Source of the DNA: Streblospio benedicti | Taxonomy: Eukaryota; Annelida; Polychaeta; Spionida; Spionidae | Reading direction: 5' to 3' | Assembly: GCA_019095985.1 (NCBI GenBank) | Contig: CM032667.1 | Location: 41,378,861-41,442,860 of the forward strand | DNA: 64,000 bases | Program-made: the position numbers and the translations under genes | Shown here: piece after piece, positions 1-14,500 of the stretch | Layout of the letters: the number at the start of each line of letters is the position of its first letter | Numbering within the stretch: position 1 is the first letter of the stretch | Notes under the pieces: generated by a model | Told to the model about the DNA's origin: nothing | The model's database searches: none | What the model saw: only the letters and a program-made list of their open reading frames with translations

Positions 1-995
1 CGGCGCGTCAAGCAGCTCAACACCTACATCCTCGACTTCTGCGAGTGCCTGTGGCGCATGAAGGCCTTCCAGGTACGCCGGACCAGCTGACTGCTCATTC
101 TTACGCATGTCAAGATGAGAGATTGTGGATAAAAAAAAAAATTGGAGGTCATAGTTTCGATATTTTTCTTTAGAGGTACGCTCAGTGACTAGACAAGTGC
201 TGTAAAACTAGAAATGTTTGTGCACGATTTAATTTGCAAATTTCATGGGTTGTTGCAAAAACGCAAACTTAAATAGTCAGTAAACATTAATAGCCTATGT
301 AAAGTAGGTCCAGGATGAACCCAAATCGCAATATTAAATAGTCGCAAAATAATTTACAGATCACAATCGCAAAATTTGATAGCCACGAAATATTCTATTT
401 TTACAGTATGATGTACTAGATGCACAATGTTGTTGTAGAGTGAAAGTGATCACAGCCGTGACAGCGTGTTCCGCCAGCTGGACTTCATACCCAAAGCCCT
501 GCAAGTGCGCCGGGCAGCCGACCTCAGTCTGACCTTCAGCTTCCTGCAGCACAATGCCATGCTCGGCTACTCCCGCAGCTTCCTCGACAAGGTGAGGCGA
601 GCACAACAGTGCCTCTGCAGATCTAATTTGTTAATTTTAATGATACACAACTTAGGAACAACTTAAACAGATTTGATTTGTTTGTATGACCGTGTCTTTA
701 CTTAAAAAGTATCGTTATTTCATATTAGTAAATATTGTAAAATCCTTTAAGTTGACGACCTTTAAAAGGTATTTTTTTTGTGTCTTAGTATGTAAATGTT
801 ATCAGTTCAAATGCATCAACTGTGTGTATGCTCCACCAGACACAGCCCGCAGGTGCCGCGGTGCATCCGTCATCATTGCGGCACCACAAAGACGTGTTCC
901 TTGAGTATCTCTCCCAGAGGCACGTCTCGGGCATTCCAGACTTCATCTCCATGAACATCACACGCAAGAAAACAGCGCGAACAAAGCCCACGTGA
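1..995 (+). CDS. 3' end of a plus-strand gene, possibly centromere protein I (CENP-I/Mis6), three exons
   Basis: Three coding exons are visible: 1-72 (ends CAG before gtacgc), about 456-591 (ends AAG before gtgagg) and 846-995 (after an ag acceptor, ending in TGA at 993-995). The reading gives NTYILDFCECLWRMKAF in the first, a 41-residue block FRQLDFIPKALQ... in the second, and HKDVFLEYLSQRHVSGIPD plus a basic tail ITRKKTARTK in the third. Coding GC is much higher than the surrounding intron GC. The segment resembles my memory of the C-terminal part of CENP-I, a constitutive kinetochore subunit, but I cannot verify this by search. The exon 2/3 junction closes in phase 0. The exon 1/2 junction does not: with the best acceptor, exon 2 carries one base too many, so a different splice site, a tiny missed exon or a one-base assembly error is likely. 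The gene continues to the left of the window. Confidence 0.6.
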
Positions 996-3446
996 CGTCC
1001 ACATCTGCACCTTCTGAAACACTTTGTGGCAGTGTTAGCCGCCCACTTGTAACTTCATTGTGTAGTCACACCCGTTGTGGATGTGCATCAAGGACTAAAG
1101 TGGGCAAATTACTGAGTGGATGGGAGAATGTGTTCAGCAAAAATGATGCATTTAAGCCCAGTGTGAAGCAGAAAAATGTATATGTACTTTATATTGTCTT
1201 CTCATACCTCAGAAATCTGTAGAAACTCCCTGGAACAAACTGGATTGGTCTGAGGTATAATAGGCAATTGATTAACAAAGTTTGACAAATGAGAATTGAG
1301 CAACTATAGAGGGCCAATGAAGAGCCCATTCTATTGTTTAATTAAGGTAAGTGTTGTATGTTGGCATTCCAAACTCTGAGATTCCAAATGGTTAGTAAAG
1401 TATGCATCAAGGGAAAGAGGAATGACAGAATACATATTGAATGCATAGAAAGGAGTGGCTGAGTGTGATAAAGAATGTTACAGGATCATTAGTTGTTTTG
1501 ATATGGCTTTTAATATGCAGGGCTTTACATTAACTTCATTTCACTTGCAAGTACGACTCAATTTAGTTGTAGACGTGATGTTGTTAACTTTGGAGGATCA
1601 GGCTATTTTAATGTAAAGCCCTGAATAGTAGCAAAGGCATTTATCTTTGTTGTTTTTTATGTAATAATTTTGACCAAAATGATATACATGTGTTGCCAAT
1701 TTCATTTTGACATCTAGGTTTTTGTTTTAATTTGTATTGGATCATCAGGACTAGTTATATACTCCTAGAAGTATTCAATATTCATTACATTTTTGACTTA
1801 TGTACATAATCACTGTCCGAAACGGGCCTGTACGAGTAACCAAAATATCAGCCTTTACGTGTATTGATAATGGCGGACCACATCATCAGTAAGGAAATCT
1901 TAATTGCTTTTTTTATCTCTTATAGTCTGATGTGTTTTTATAATATTGTATGAAAAGAAACCACATGAAATTCTACCAGCGTGGGGGTTTCATGATGGTT
2001 ACACATGTAATGGCCACATAAGTTAGCTGGCCTTTACATTTAGAATCATACCATAGCATCTTCACAAAATATCTTCAATCTATTGTACAGACAACATGTA
2101 TACATATTCAGCCAATATATTGCAGCAATTAGTAACAAACGTTTTTATCTAGGATGTGGTTCGCCATTTTTGTTACATGTATAGGCCAGTTACAAGCACA
2201 GGCTGCTTTCAGCTGTGATAACGCAATATTAAAATATTCTTATTTATTTATTGTGAATAATGAATTTTAATTATGCAGCTAATCACTTAGTTTACAAAAG
2301 AATTTTATTATGCCTTTGTATTGATAATAAAATGCACAAACAATACATCTATTAAATGCATAAAGCAGACCAATTATTTCTTATTATTGAACAAGTAGAT
2401 AATATTTCGATTTTACATATTCGTTTCATTCACAGTATTGCAACCAACTTGAATAGTTTTTTTGTAAAACAATTTACTTCAATGGGAAATTAATTTCCTT
2501 TTTCAAGTTTAATATTCAACATGTATTAAAAGACCTGATATTTGTCAAGCATAGTGTTCACTGTATCAATGAATCTCATCCATACCCATAATTAAAACAT
2601 ATTTTGAATCATTGTAACTCCTGACCAGTCTCACATTTAGTCACTAGTCCGCTTGTCCATGCAAGTCGAAATTGGGAAGGCCTAATGCTGAATTCAAGTC
2701 ACTCGTCCTGCATACAAGTAGCAGCTTAGTAGCTGCTGAGACAAGTTTGGCATCTTGTCAGGACGTTTTTAAAGTTACTAGTCCTGCTGATGAGTAACTA
2801 TTTAGGCTTTAACTGGGAGACTGCTGACTATATGCACAGTAACTTCTTTCAACCACCGAATTCAGGGTTGGCACCCTTCCATGATAATAATAGTTTACTA
2901 TGTAAAACTTCACAATACAGCTTCACCTATGAAAATATTGTATATACACGTACATGTGATCACAATCTTAATTATTACCGTTGACATACCTAGATAATTG
3001 CCTAATAATGATTGATTTATGAATAATTACAGCTAAAAAAGATAACAAATATTAATACAGCTTTGATATGAAGTTTTAATGCCATAAAAGAGGCTTCTAA
3101 TAATTTAATTTAAAATTTCCTAGGAGTAATTTTAGTTTGACTATTGCCACCACTTTCCAATTTAGATGAGTATTATAATATACAACATCTAAAAGCCATC
3201 GGCAGTTAAGTCAATAATTCGCTAGATTATGAGGTGGGCTCTATACACGAATGTCTATGTTGATTGGAATTACAAGACGCTATATTTTGATACATCTAAA
3301 ATTTTGGAATGGGCTTTGGAATCTTAAGTTTATATGGTTGCATGCAGTATTTTTCTCTAAATTTTTTAATTTTCATCTGCATTCAAAAAACAGACAACCT
3401 TATATAACAAATTCTTTCTCAAGAGAGAAGAAAATAGAATGTTAAA
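996..3446. other. 3' flank and intergenic AT-rich DNA
   Basis: No coding exon is recognisable. A small inverted repeat lies at about 1,519-1,535 and 1,608-1,624 (gggctttacattaa and its complement), like a short MITE. The stretch around 1,815-1,870 resembles a stretch at about 26,710-26,770 (both have a ctgtcc..aaac block, then accaaaat and cctttacgtg), so a dispersed repeat is present in both. Candidate AATAAA signals for the plus-strand gene occur around 2,326. Confidence 0.5.
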
Positions 3447-4771
3447 TAGTAATACATGTCATATGTTTATTTATATTTATTAAACAGGATAATAAAGGTG
3501 AAAATTATTTACAAATTCATGGTGCAGCCATGGGATCCTCAGTATCTCCAATCATCTGTAACCTTTACATGGAGGATTTTGAGAGGAAGACCTTTAATAG
3601 TTTCGGCTCCCCATCCACCCAGACTCTCGAAGAGATACGTGGATGACACAGTGGTGATCCAGAAAAGACAACACAGATGAGTTCCAAGACCACCTGAACT
3701 AGATGGATAATTTTATCAAGTGGACCACAGTGGGAGAAAGCTTAGTTGATGGTCAGAGATCTCTACCGTTCCTAGATACTCTCATCTTGGTGAATGAAGA
3801 TGGGTCACTACGCACAAGAGTGTTCAGGAAAAGTACACACACTGATCAGTACTTGAACTTTGTTAGTAACCACCCCGTTGAACACAAAGTAGGAGTTGTA
3901 CGTAATCTGATGCATAGGGCTGATTGTGTTGTTGGTGATCCGTTGGAGTGTGAAAGTGAGAAAAGACACTTCGGCACGGTATTGAAGATCAACGGATACC
4001 CTGAGAACTTGTTGAACAGTAAGAAAGTGAACAGGGATAAAACCACTGTTTCTAAGGACAATGCCCTGACTGAACAGAAGAGGACTCCCCCAGTAGTAAT
4101 ACCCTATGTCAAGGGTGTTTCAGAACAGATAAGGAGGGTGTTACATAGATACAATGTCCAGGCATTCTTTAAGCCAGTCAACACCCTTAGACAGTTGTTA
4201 GTAAGACCAAAGGATCCCTTAGATAAGGAGAGAGTGATTGGACCAGTGTACAAGATTAAGTGTAACGATTGTGATGCGTCATATGTTGGTGAGACAGAAC
4301 GATTCCTGAAAGCAAGGTTTAGACAGCCCAAGCTCTATGGAGTCGGAAGTATCTCGTCCTCTACACACTGACCAACAGGGACATGGCATTTCTATAGAGG
4401 ATACGAAAGTCTTATGTGTTGAACCCAAGTACTTTGAACGTGGAGTGAAGGAAACGATCCAGATAAGGAGACTGAGACCTTCGCTCAATAGAGATGGTGG
4501 CAGACACACCCTTCCCAACATGTGAAACAATCATTGTTCAGGTTCTGATGTGTTGACCTCTTGAGGGGGGAGGGAGGGGGACGCGCAGCTGGGGATTCTC
4601 CCGCACCAACAGTGACAGCCTATGACGTCATCATTTGTTGTGAACAAGGCAAGTGCATTTGCCAAAAGCTCAAAATGTAAATTGAACTTTATTATCCTGT
4701 TTAATAAATATAAATAAAAATATGACTATCAGATCCAGGATAAATGAACTTCCATCATACTAGTAATACAT
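3447..4771 (+). mobile_element. Penelope-like retroelement, 5'-shortened, with 12-bp target duplication
   Basis: The element is 3,459-4,759, flanked on both sides by tagtaatacatg (3,447-3,458 and 4,760-4,771). The coding part runs 3,520-4,520. It starts inside the reverse transcriptase (GAAMGSS-like and YVDDTVV motifs), continues through the connector, and ends in a GIY-YIG-type endonuclease signature (YKIKCNDCDASYVGETER near 4,250-4,305). RT plus C-terminal GIY-YIG is the hallmark of Penelope-like elements. Inverted arms of about 40 bp close it: the sequence at 3,459-3,500 is repeated as its complement at about 4,685-4,727. A tail of about 35 bp follows the right arm. The reading frame is interrupted in several places, so it is inactive. 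It lies between the two convergent host genes. Confidence 0.85.
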
Positions 4772-5195
4772 GTATATGCTTGAAAAATGATGACTAACTT
4801 TATACATGAGATGTATCTGTTCATGATATTTATTTTTCTATGAACTATTTAACAACACATTCTTAGGGCACCCACGTTCTTGTTTACTGGCCAAGTATTT
4901 AATAAAATCCATGCCATTGTTTGTCTTTAATATAAAGAATGAAAATAAAAATGGCATATAGTTTCATTTCCTAAGTTCATATTTTTTCCATACAATAATT
5001 ACAAAAATACACTACATTTTCTTATTCATTTCTTGCAACTGTCTATGTAGTTAGTTAATGGCTTAAAAAAGTGGAAGTTGAATATTTTTCACATGATCAT
5101 TCATTTCAGCATGTTGATATGGAATTTTCCCACTTTTGCCATTTTTCACACAACCACCCACGAGCGGTCACGTTAGCGTAATGTGTGGGATTGAA
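4772..5195. other. 3' flank of the polycystin-like gene
   Basis: AT-rich DNA downstream of the minus-strand stop at 5,196-5,198. A tttattt run near 4,829-4,836 reads AATAAA on the minus strand and could be the polyadenylation signal of the long gene. Nothing else is recognisable. Confidence 0.4.
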
Positions 5196-5540
5196 TCAGA
5201 CCGAATCCACCTTTAGTTTTACTGTTTCTGCATTTGCAATCAAATTTTCTACTCTTTTAATCTCCAACTCTGCTAAAATGGAGCGCATTTTATGCTGGGT
5301 TTCCAGTTCATTGATACTCATGATGAGCTCATCAATGGAGTCCTTTCTCTCCTGCGAAGAACCAGTACTTTGTATACTCTGTCGTCTTTCTCGTCTTTCG
5401 TTCTTTACCCTCTCCAAACTCAGTTTTTCTTTGAGGGCTTTTTTCTTTTTCTCCAGCAAAATAAACACACGCTGCTTTCTGATCTGCTCTGTATGTTCAA
5501 ATCGCCTCTTTGCCCGCTTAATTCGGTCCCACTTCTTTTG
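5196..5540 (-). CDS. Polycystin-like gene, last exon E54: charged cytoplasmic tail
   Basis: The exon starts after an ag acceptor beside 5,540 and ends at the TGA/TAA-type stop codon at 5,196-5,198, giving 114 residues. The sequence is rich in Lys, Arg and Glu ([34 protein letters not shown]), then a helical stretch [19 protein letters not shown] and [19 protein letters not shown]. The two helical stretches have heptad spacing of Leu/Ile and may form a short coiled coil; polycystin-1 uses its C-terminal coiled coil to bind polycystin-2. The motif RRQS looks like a basophilic kinase site. Function is inferred from position. Confidence 0.85.
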   Translation of the reverse strand, partial: QKKWDRIKRAKRRFEHTEQIRKQRVFILLEKKKKALKEKLSLERVKNERRERRQSIQSTGSSQERKDSIDELIMSINELETQHKMRSILAELEIKRVENLIANAETVKLKVDSV

Positions 5541-8500
5541 CTAAAATCACGTCAAATGCCATAAATGTAACAACATAATTATAAAAAAAATCTGATAGCT
5601 TCATTCGGCAAACAGTAGCTATTTTTACAGCAATGGTTTGAAATTTATCAATTATCATTGTATACGGTGGGTAACATGATCAACATTAAAATTAAATTCA
5701 CTATCTTAAATTCAAAATATCAAACAGTGGGGATTAGGATGTAGTCAAATCCATCCATGGACACAACTACGAGTGTGGACATTGATAAATTATCTGTGGT
5801 AACCCATCATGATCACCCTCATCATGTCTAGTGCATACCTCCATCTGCTTCTCAAAATCTGTGGTGTCCCAGACATTGAGATAGACCTTAAGCTGGCCAA
5901 GGAGGTAACCCAGCACGTCCAGGTCCCGGTACATCATCTGGAAGCTCTCTCTACAACAACAAACACGCTATGCTTGATCTTGCGATTAATCAAAAGCTTC
6001 TTTTCAAGTGGAAGATGGTTTTGGTCTTTAAAAAAGGCTATATAAAAGATTGATGAAATATACTTGAGAGTCCAAATCTTTGAATGTGTTAAAAGGATAT
6101 AAAAAGTGTTAAGTAGATAATAATTCAAACTCAGTTTACCTCTGTATGTGGAGGCTGTGCATGAGTGAAACCTGGATGAGTGGCATCCAGGCCATGAAAA
6201 TGGTGGTGGTGAGAGCGACAAACAGCACGGCCGGCAACCATGCATTCTGAAGACCGCACTCACCCGAGTCAAAACGCAACTTCCTAGGGACACATTTTTA
6301 TCAAAATGTAGTTTCTTCATATATACCATCATGACATATTTTTTTCTTGCAATTATATTGTTAACAGCTACACTATTAACTGAATGACCAGACAGCTGCA
6401 TATGAAAGCTGCAGACATCAAACAATAAATTATTAAACCGACACAGATCAAGACTGTCTGAGGAGATGTTACCTGAGTGTGAGCGCGACGCATGTGGTGC
6501 TTGATCTCACTAGAGACGAGAAGTGAGGACAGAATGAGAAGTTGCCAAGGTTACCAGCCAGGATGAATGCCACCTAAAGATATATTTGTTAAGTTAATGA
6601 GTTGAGCGGCAGCAGTTATTCTCATGATTAATATTGTCTTCTGGTCACTGCTGTATTCACATACAGCAGTGACCAGAAGACAATACTAATCACCTAAAGA
6701 TAAATACTTAAAATTAATAATGCTTCCTCAAGAAACAAAATCTGTTGCTTGAACGTAGTGACATTGCTATGCTGTGAAGCAAAGAATTTTCCATACGAGC
6801 ATAATTATTAGTATGTAGTTAAACAGCAATTCCCAATCAAGATTAATTGGGCCGTGCCTGTGATTCGAAGTGGGGCCCAGCAAAGTTGTATGCTGTGCAG
6901 GTTTTAAACTCTGTGCCTCCACGTAAAAAAATACACGCGTTAATATTTTGCCAAAATCTGGGAGCTCCTAGACTACAACCCCCTCACTTAATCGCAGTTA
7001 CTTTTAAAAAGTGATATACTTAATATAATATCCATAATATATAACATATACAAATAAAAAAAACTTTAATAGTTATCAAGTTTCAATATTCATTTAACTT
7101 TATACTAAAACCAATAAAAATACCATTCAGTTGAGTACAGAGCATTTTGACAAGTAACCAACTCACCAGTCCTGTGCCCATGAATAGGGTCGCAGAGATG
7201 AAAGGTCGCGACCCCGACGCCAGAGAAGACATAAGCATCAGCATTGTCTTATTGAGGCCCAGGGTCTGCAAACAGAATACCTAGTCACTGGCTCACAAAT
7301 TAGTCAAATTCTTGCGATAAGAAATAATATTTACTAGCAGTAAAATATATCATATGATCTTCGTTCACTAACCCATACCTCTTGCTGATATCTCATTCCA
7401 TCAAGTTCACATACATTGGTCATTAATGTTTATTATGTGATGTCAATAAAGAATAAACACATTTTTTTTTCATTCAAAAATTTTACTACACTGCAAAAGA
7501 ACTTCAAATGCATCTTCCTGGATTCTCTAAACTTTGGTTGAAAAAAGAAACTGCAAGAAAGGGTCTCATTGGTAATCGCTTAGGCAGACCAACTGCTAAA
7601 CGTAATGCTCCCCTGCATTTTTTTGCCAGGCTATTCAGTCTTTTAAAGGCTGGCCACTTGTTGACACATGGCTAGCTTCTTGGCAACTTATTTCTGTGAA
7701 AGGCAAATTTATGTACTCTATACCACACATATGCAGCAGATATTTTACTTTTTTTTGTATGCAACGCCTAAAACGATCGATTTTCTTGAGTAATGTTTGG
7801 AAAATGTCCATTTCCTGCCATTTCAAACTCACTTTGATTATGAAGTATAACAGACCGCTGCCAAACATGTATGTCTTACGCTTCTAAGCATTATAAGGCC
7901 ATTTCTAGCTACACACTGCTACATGCTGCGTCGCCACGGTCGTGTACGACATACAAGTCAGTGGTAACACCAAGCATTAAAGGCATGCCCCATGTAGTGG
8001 TCGTTCATCCCATTGTTCATAAAAGAACTCACCTAGTTTGAATGCCATAGCTAGTGGTCCCAATCTACCTGAGACTCAGTTGCTATTGGTTGCCTAACAT
8101 GCCTCAGGAGGCGTATGTGCTAACAATAAGTGGCCTCCTTCTGCGATAAGCACCAACAATTGAGTAATGAGACACGTAGAGGTATGTAAAAAAAAGTTCA
8201 CATTGATTACCAAAGCACTTTGAAAACCACTTGGATCACCACATTGCTGGTCACCACTTACCCTGATGAGCCGTAGTGTGATGACGGTGAGAGCGATTCC
8301 CGCTACCCACATGTACATGCTGTTCCAGCGTGCTGCACCGTACCAGCTCACAAAGCCGATACCGCCGCCCGTGTCCCGGCGGGCCGTGAATGAGCGCACA
8401 GCCGCATCAACTAGCACTGCCTTAGCAATGTAGAACACCAGCGCCGCCTGCATAAATATAAGAGTAAGGACTGCATTTACCTAATTACTTAACCCCTTTC

Positions 8501-11500
8501 TGGTGGGTTAGGTTTTGATGTATACTGTTGCAGCCTACAATGAATAATATAAACAAAATGGATGTCTGATTCTTCCTCATTGTGCTCAGGAAAATCCGAC
8601 ATCCATCTTGGACAAACTTTAGCTTACATTAGGATTTATTGTAGTTTGGAACACTAGGCATCAATGACTAACCCACCAGCAAGGTTTATGATTTCATGAG
8701 TGAGTGCTCTGAAATCTAAATTGAGTAGAATCAACAATTCTTCAGAAAACCCTCACTTCCGTTTCCTATTTACGTGGTGAAAACCATTTCACGTGTGCCA
8801 TTTTGACGGAAACAAATACAATGCAGACGTTAAACAGCAAATACGACGGACATTTAAACGTTTGTTTATATATGTGGTGAATTCAAAATAGATTCATTGG
8901 TTTTCTTTCTTACATGGATTGATTAACTAATTTTGAGATAAATCCATTTGAATTTTCTCACATTTTTCTATGTCCATCATCTGAGACTTCCTTCTCTCAC
9001 CAGGTGGCAACAGGTGACAATAAAGAAGATTGTTATTGAACCGAGATGAAGGAGTATACCAGTTATCCCATGCCTATCACAAATTTCTGAGACCTAGGGC
9101 AGCCCAAGACCACAGCGACCGACCCCCCTCCCACAACAAACGCGGACTGACTTTGTTTTTTGTCACACGTTGCCACCTGGTGACAGAAGGAAGTCTCAGA
9201 CGATGGACATAGAAAAATGTCCTACAATATCATTGATAAAGACAATAAGTTTAAATGGATCTATCTCAAAATTGGTTAATCAATCCAAAGGTGGTGATTT
9301 CTTTTTGATATATGCGATTAAAGCCATAAAAACTGTTTTTCATAAAGTTCTAGCAAAACATATGCATATAATCAGTTTGAAACTCCTAGAAAATAGATGG
9401 TTGCCATCAGGGCTCCTTCTCTTAAAAGATGGGGGCCTTGGAGGAAAGTTTGGGGCCCAAATATCTGAAGCGCGTAGCGCGAAGAAGCGAACGCGAAGCG
9501 TGAAGCAGTGCTAGGGGGGTCCGGGAGAAGCATGCCCCCCCAGAAAAATTTGAAAATTTACATGCCAAAGAAACAATTTCCTGCATTCTGGAAAATTTAG
9601 AGCTGTATTTCTAAGAGCAAAATAAATCATTTTTTAAGATGATTTTTTTTTTCAAAATTCTTGTCTTCCAATTTTGCTTACTTTTCCTCGCTATTTTTGT
9701 GTGTTTTAGTGTGTATATTGTAGCAGTAACATTGTCTTGGCTTAACCACACCACAGCTTAGCTAACCTATTGCATGTTTTTGGTGATTGGTGTTTTCTTT
9801 CACTTCATTTTTCACCTGCCTGTAGATATTAGAATATTAGAATAGATTAACATTGTAAATAAAAGTTGAAACAAAATAAAAATGTGCAATGCGGCTAGCT
9901 GTGAAGGTCCCAAGTCCTTTCAAGTGGGAGGGAGCCAAATCATGCAAATATGAATAGAGTGTGAATAAAGAATTTTTTACGTAGTTTTGACTTTCTAAAA
10001 AAACATACTGCCGAAAATGAGACGCAACTATAAAGAATCCTATTATGATAGCTTGAAAGGCCGGCGCTGATTTGTCCAAATTTCTAATATTAACGACATT
10101 TACGACACCAGCAAACTAGTTCCTTCGTATTGCAAATCGCGAATCGATAGAAATATATACAGTTATTTGCATCTCGCTAGCGAAGCGGCGTGGGAACCAG
10201 TTGGCTCTGCGATGTGTTTCAAAATGGCATCGTTGGTTAGAAATTTTTCAGATTTTTGTACATTTTTCCAAAATAACTCGATTCAGGATGGTCGTATCCC
10301 CCAAATGACTAGGGGCCCTCTGGGCCCTTTATTTTAGAAAGAAGGGGGTCCGAGTGAAAAAGAGGGGGCCCCGGGCATACGGGCGCATTGGAATTTCAAA
10401 CACTGATATAATACCAACTTTAAGTATATAAATATCATGTCAAAAAATGGCCACGTTCCCATGCATTTGTATATGCACGTGACTATCTTTTCACCTCGCT
10501 GGTGTGTAATACCACAACTCGTGGGTTTCCTTCAAAATAATGACATGCGTAAAATAAATGAGTTGAAATATTACCAATGATAGCAGAATTACGGTAGCAT
10601 CTATCCAATGGTTTGCAATTTTCTGTGAAACGCTACTTTTCTCTGTGATAAGATCTTTTATCAGTTTCAAGATGAAGCGCACAATGAATAACATAAAGAT
10701 GATTTGAAGAGCTGAAAAATATTGAAAATAATCACATAAGATACTGAAAGACAAACATCCTCAAATATCAAAAATGTTTAACATTTGGAACTTTGTTTTA
10801 CAATATTGAATTCTATCATACTGGCCAGTGAGCTACATAAAGTGATCAATAAATTTTTTTTTTTTTTTTTAATTTCCTTTCTCAGGATGAAAAACAAAAA
10901 TCAAATCAAATCCAAACATGACTAGTTACTGACCGATGAGGTACATGTCCGTCTCGCGTGTGAAATTGTATAGTTTGCACGTGATGACGTCTGCAGCGCT
11001 TGGTCTCACAACACCCGCCGACGTGAACTCAAACAGCAGCGGCACAATCACAAACATCTTGATGGCCGGGTTGAACACTGAGAACTCCACAAACACCGCC
11101 GCCGTCTGCTCGTCCAGCCAGTTGTGGTCCTGCCAGATCACATAAAAGAACATATTAACAGCGGGCGGCATGGACTAATATCACACAGTTGTCGTGCTGA
11201 AATAAGAGAGAAGCTTGCTGCTATGGGACTACTGATATGAACAGAAAAGAGGCACTGTGCGTAAATTTTTATAGGCTAAATCCTCCTCTTCCATTGTTTC
11301 ATTTCTCGTGCTACACATTGACTGATGTTTTCTGGTAATAGGGGCAGGACATAGGACAACAAAAGCATAACTGTGAAGTAAGTCCATAAATAGTGGTACC
11401 TATCAGGGTTCATACACATTTTTTCAGACAAAATTCCCTGATGCTTCCCTGACATGAGAGCATTCCTCCCTGACTTTTTGGTTCGGTGAAGATACACATC

Positions 11501-14500
11501 AAATCACGTACCGTATCCCCACGCATTAAAGCACATGTGCTTATAACCGAAAAAGTGCCTTTTTGGGCCCTTTGGACAAGGTAAAAAGTTTTCTCTTAAA
11601 CGCACATGTGCTAAACTTCGAACACTACGCCCACCCCCCACTTTGGCGATGAATAAGCCATAGATTTTGACTATAAAGAACCACAAAGTTTCTTAACCAG
11701 GGGTTCTTGTGTGTTAATGTACAGTAGTCTACGGGGGATGATGAGTGTACTGACTTTTGACAGCGTGCACGATGTTTTCCTTTTATCATCAATGGTAATT
11801 ATTAGTTTCATATATTTTCTAGCAATGCTGTCTTTGTATTCATCATGGTCACAAGGATTTTCATAGCTTGGTAACATCATATAAACCTAATTAATAAATA
11901 TTTGAACTACGCTACGAAAGTGGTTAGCCATTACCAATCATGTTCACACACTAGAGATATCATATATCAAAAGCATTTCACAGTCGACAGTCCGAGTACG
12001 TTTTGATTTTCTTATGCATTATTACGAGGTCGCGTTGTGTAAAGCTCCTACAGAATCGCAGATCGTTTGCAACAAGAACTATGCCAGTAAGATTTGTTTT
12101 GAAAAAATATATTATTTATCAGTTCTCACTTTGGGTGTATTCTAGCTGCAGATTAACACAAATATATATCTTCAAACATTGATTCAAGCTTCCGTTGAAG
12201 GTTTATATCAATGTTCATTCTGAATGATTGATAGAAAATAGTGAAACGTGTCAGAGCTTCTAATATCGCCCAAAGCATGTTTGTGATATGTCCACGCTTG
12301 TGAGTACGGGACTTACGGGGGTGAGTTCGTTTATTTTCACATGTCTGATGATCTCTGATCACTCGTGGGTGTTCAGGGCGGACATGCCTGTCAAAGATTT
12401 TGAAGGGAAATTGATTTTTGTTCTCTGTTATAAGCACAACATCGAAGATGTGCTTAAATTCGTAAGTTAAACACATCTTCGATGTTAAGCACATGTGCTT
12501 TAATCCGCAGGGATACGGTAGTATGACTTTTGTGATCTTTTAATGCACACATTTAGTAGTTCAATTTTAAATGTAAAATAGATGTGGGCCTTCTGATTGG
12601 CTAAAGTCTCAAGACGATTTCCAATATAAATATGCACTTTGAAGGACGGATTACTTTCAATGACTTGTGAATTGAATAAAATTTGCATACTTGCAGATGC
12701 TGTAACTGTTTGAGGGTGAGGTCCAGGTGTTTGGAGAAGAGCATCATGAAGCCTCCCCCGCCATAGGTCGCTTGTCCCACAACATCGGGAGTGTCCTCAT
12801 CTGCCTGGTAGTGCCACGGCGTCACTGCCTAAAATCCATTGTAATTCATCTCATAAATCGTAACAATGATGATTTTTGCTTTTTCAAGTACTTATTGAAA
12901 TCCAATGATTTACAATGTATCAAAAACGAATTCCCTGGGTTTCTCTGATTTATAATTTTAGATTGTAGCATGATGCATCCCATATTTTTCTTATAATATC
13001 CGCATTTTTCTGCATTTTGACACTAATGTATCCTGAATATCCAAATTATGTCAATTTCTAATTTTTTTTAAATGGAATGTTTAAAAGACTGTGACCTACT
13101 TGTGAATCATTGTACGTCACGTTGTTTTGCACCCATCCAGGTAAGTAGCTACCTGTGAAACACATTGCATTGATCATTTTATCGCTGATACATTCAAATC
13201 ACCCATTTTACATAACCACTTTCCAATACCGACTGTTACTACCCATCAACCTAATATAAAATGTTCTTGGAGCTGCTCGTACCATATCATATTAAAACAG
13301 AATAGAGTATAAGGTTAAAAAGGTACAAAAGTGTTATTAAAACACAAATTTTCTCATCATCAACACTTACACTTGATAAACACGTGCCTGTTTCAATTCA
13401 ATTTTGACGCAATCGAAGTCAGAATAACGTTCAGATTTTCTTATAATTCCGTATTTTGAGTCCAAAACAAGTGATTCAACTTTTTGAGTGTTCGACCTAA
13501 ACATGGTCACAGATGGTAACAGGACAGGACATAGTTTGCACTATGATACCATAGTGCACTCACCAGTTAAAACAATAAATTTCATTTTCATAACAATACC
13601 AGTCGAAATAAACCACTTAAAACAATTAATAATTTCTGTTTTCTAACAATCCCAGTCCCACAAAGGTCGAAGCACTAAAGCCTGAAACGCAACTGTTGCA
13701 CTTGTGCCTCAGATGTTTAAAAGGTCTATATAGATGTCTTTCAGATGTTTGAAGTTTCATACAACTACACCAAAGCTGGCTGCATATACCAAAATCATCC
13801 GAAACTACCCTAGAGGCCGTCTCCGCCACATATTAACATAGTAACCCTAACTGTTAGGAATAGAATGGTGTAGTGTACCAGTGTCCTGCTCTGCTGAGGT
13901 GAAATCTGGCTTGCATGTCATGGTGCGTGGGAAGGTGCGCCTCAGTGGGTACCATGGCCAGTGCACATCATCTGCACCACATAGACGACCTGCAAAACAT
14001 AACTAACATGGAGACGAAAACAAGCATTATCACTCCATTAGCGACACCCCTCTCAATCCAGCATTCTGATTGGTTTAGAGCCAAAATGAGCTGTCGTGAA
14101 TAACTACATCACAATGCCGAGCGCAATGATGCTTTCTGCTATTACATTGTTTTTTCTTTTTATTCTTGTAACTGAATGAATTGTTAAGATACATGTGATT
14201 TGCGATGTAAACATGCCACAGGGACACTTGTCTGACAGGCAACAATCATCTAGAGGTTTCAAAATCCAACTATTAGTATGGCTTAATGGGAGAATATTTT
14301 CTATTGCTACATGTATCTTCCAGCATAGTGCTATTGCTGTGCTACACTCACGTGGTCCTCTGCGTAGCTGTCTGAGCCGCGGCATGCCAACCACAAAGTT
14401 TGAGCGGTCCACCAAGTACTTGAGCTGCCCGCCGGCCGGCCACAGAGTACCGTGCACCAGCGTCTCACGCATGTACACCCACACGTCACTCGCTGTGCGC

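Noticed and set aside
8094-8261. Open reading past E49 on the minus strand
   Set aside because: It continues past a clear gtaagt donor; the residues there do not resemble a polycystin.
13921-14103. Plus-strand open frame opposite E44
   Set aside because: It is a shadow of the host exon on the other strand.
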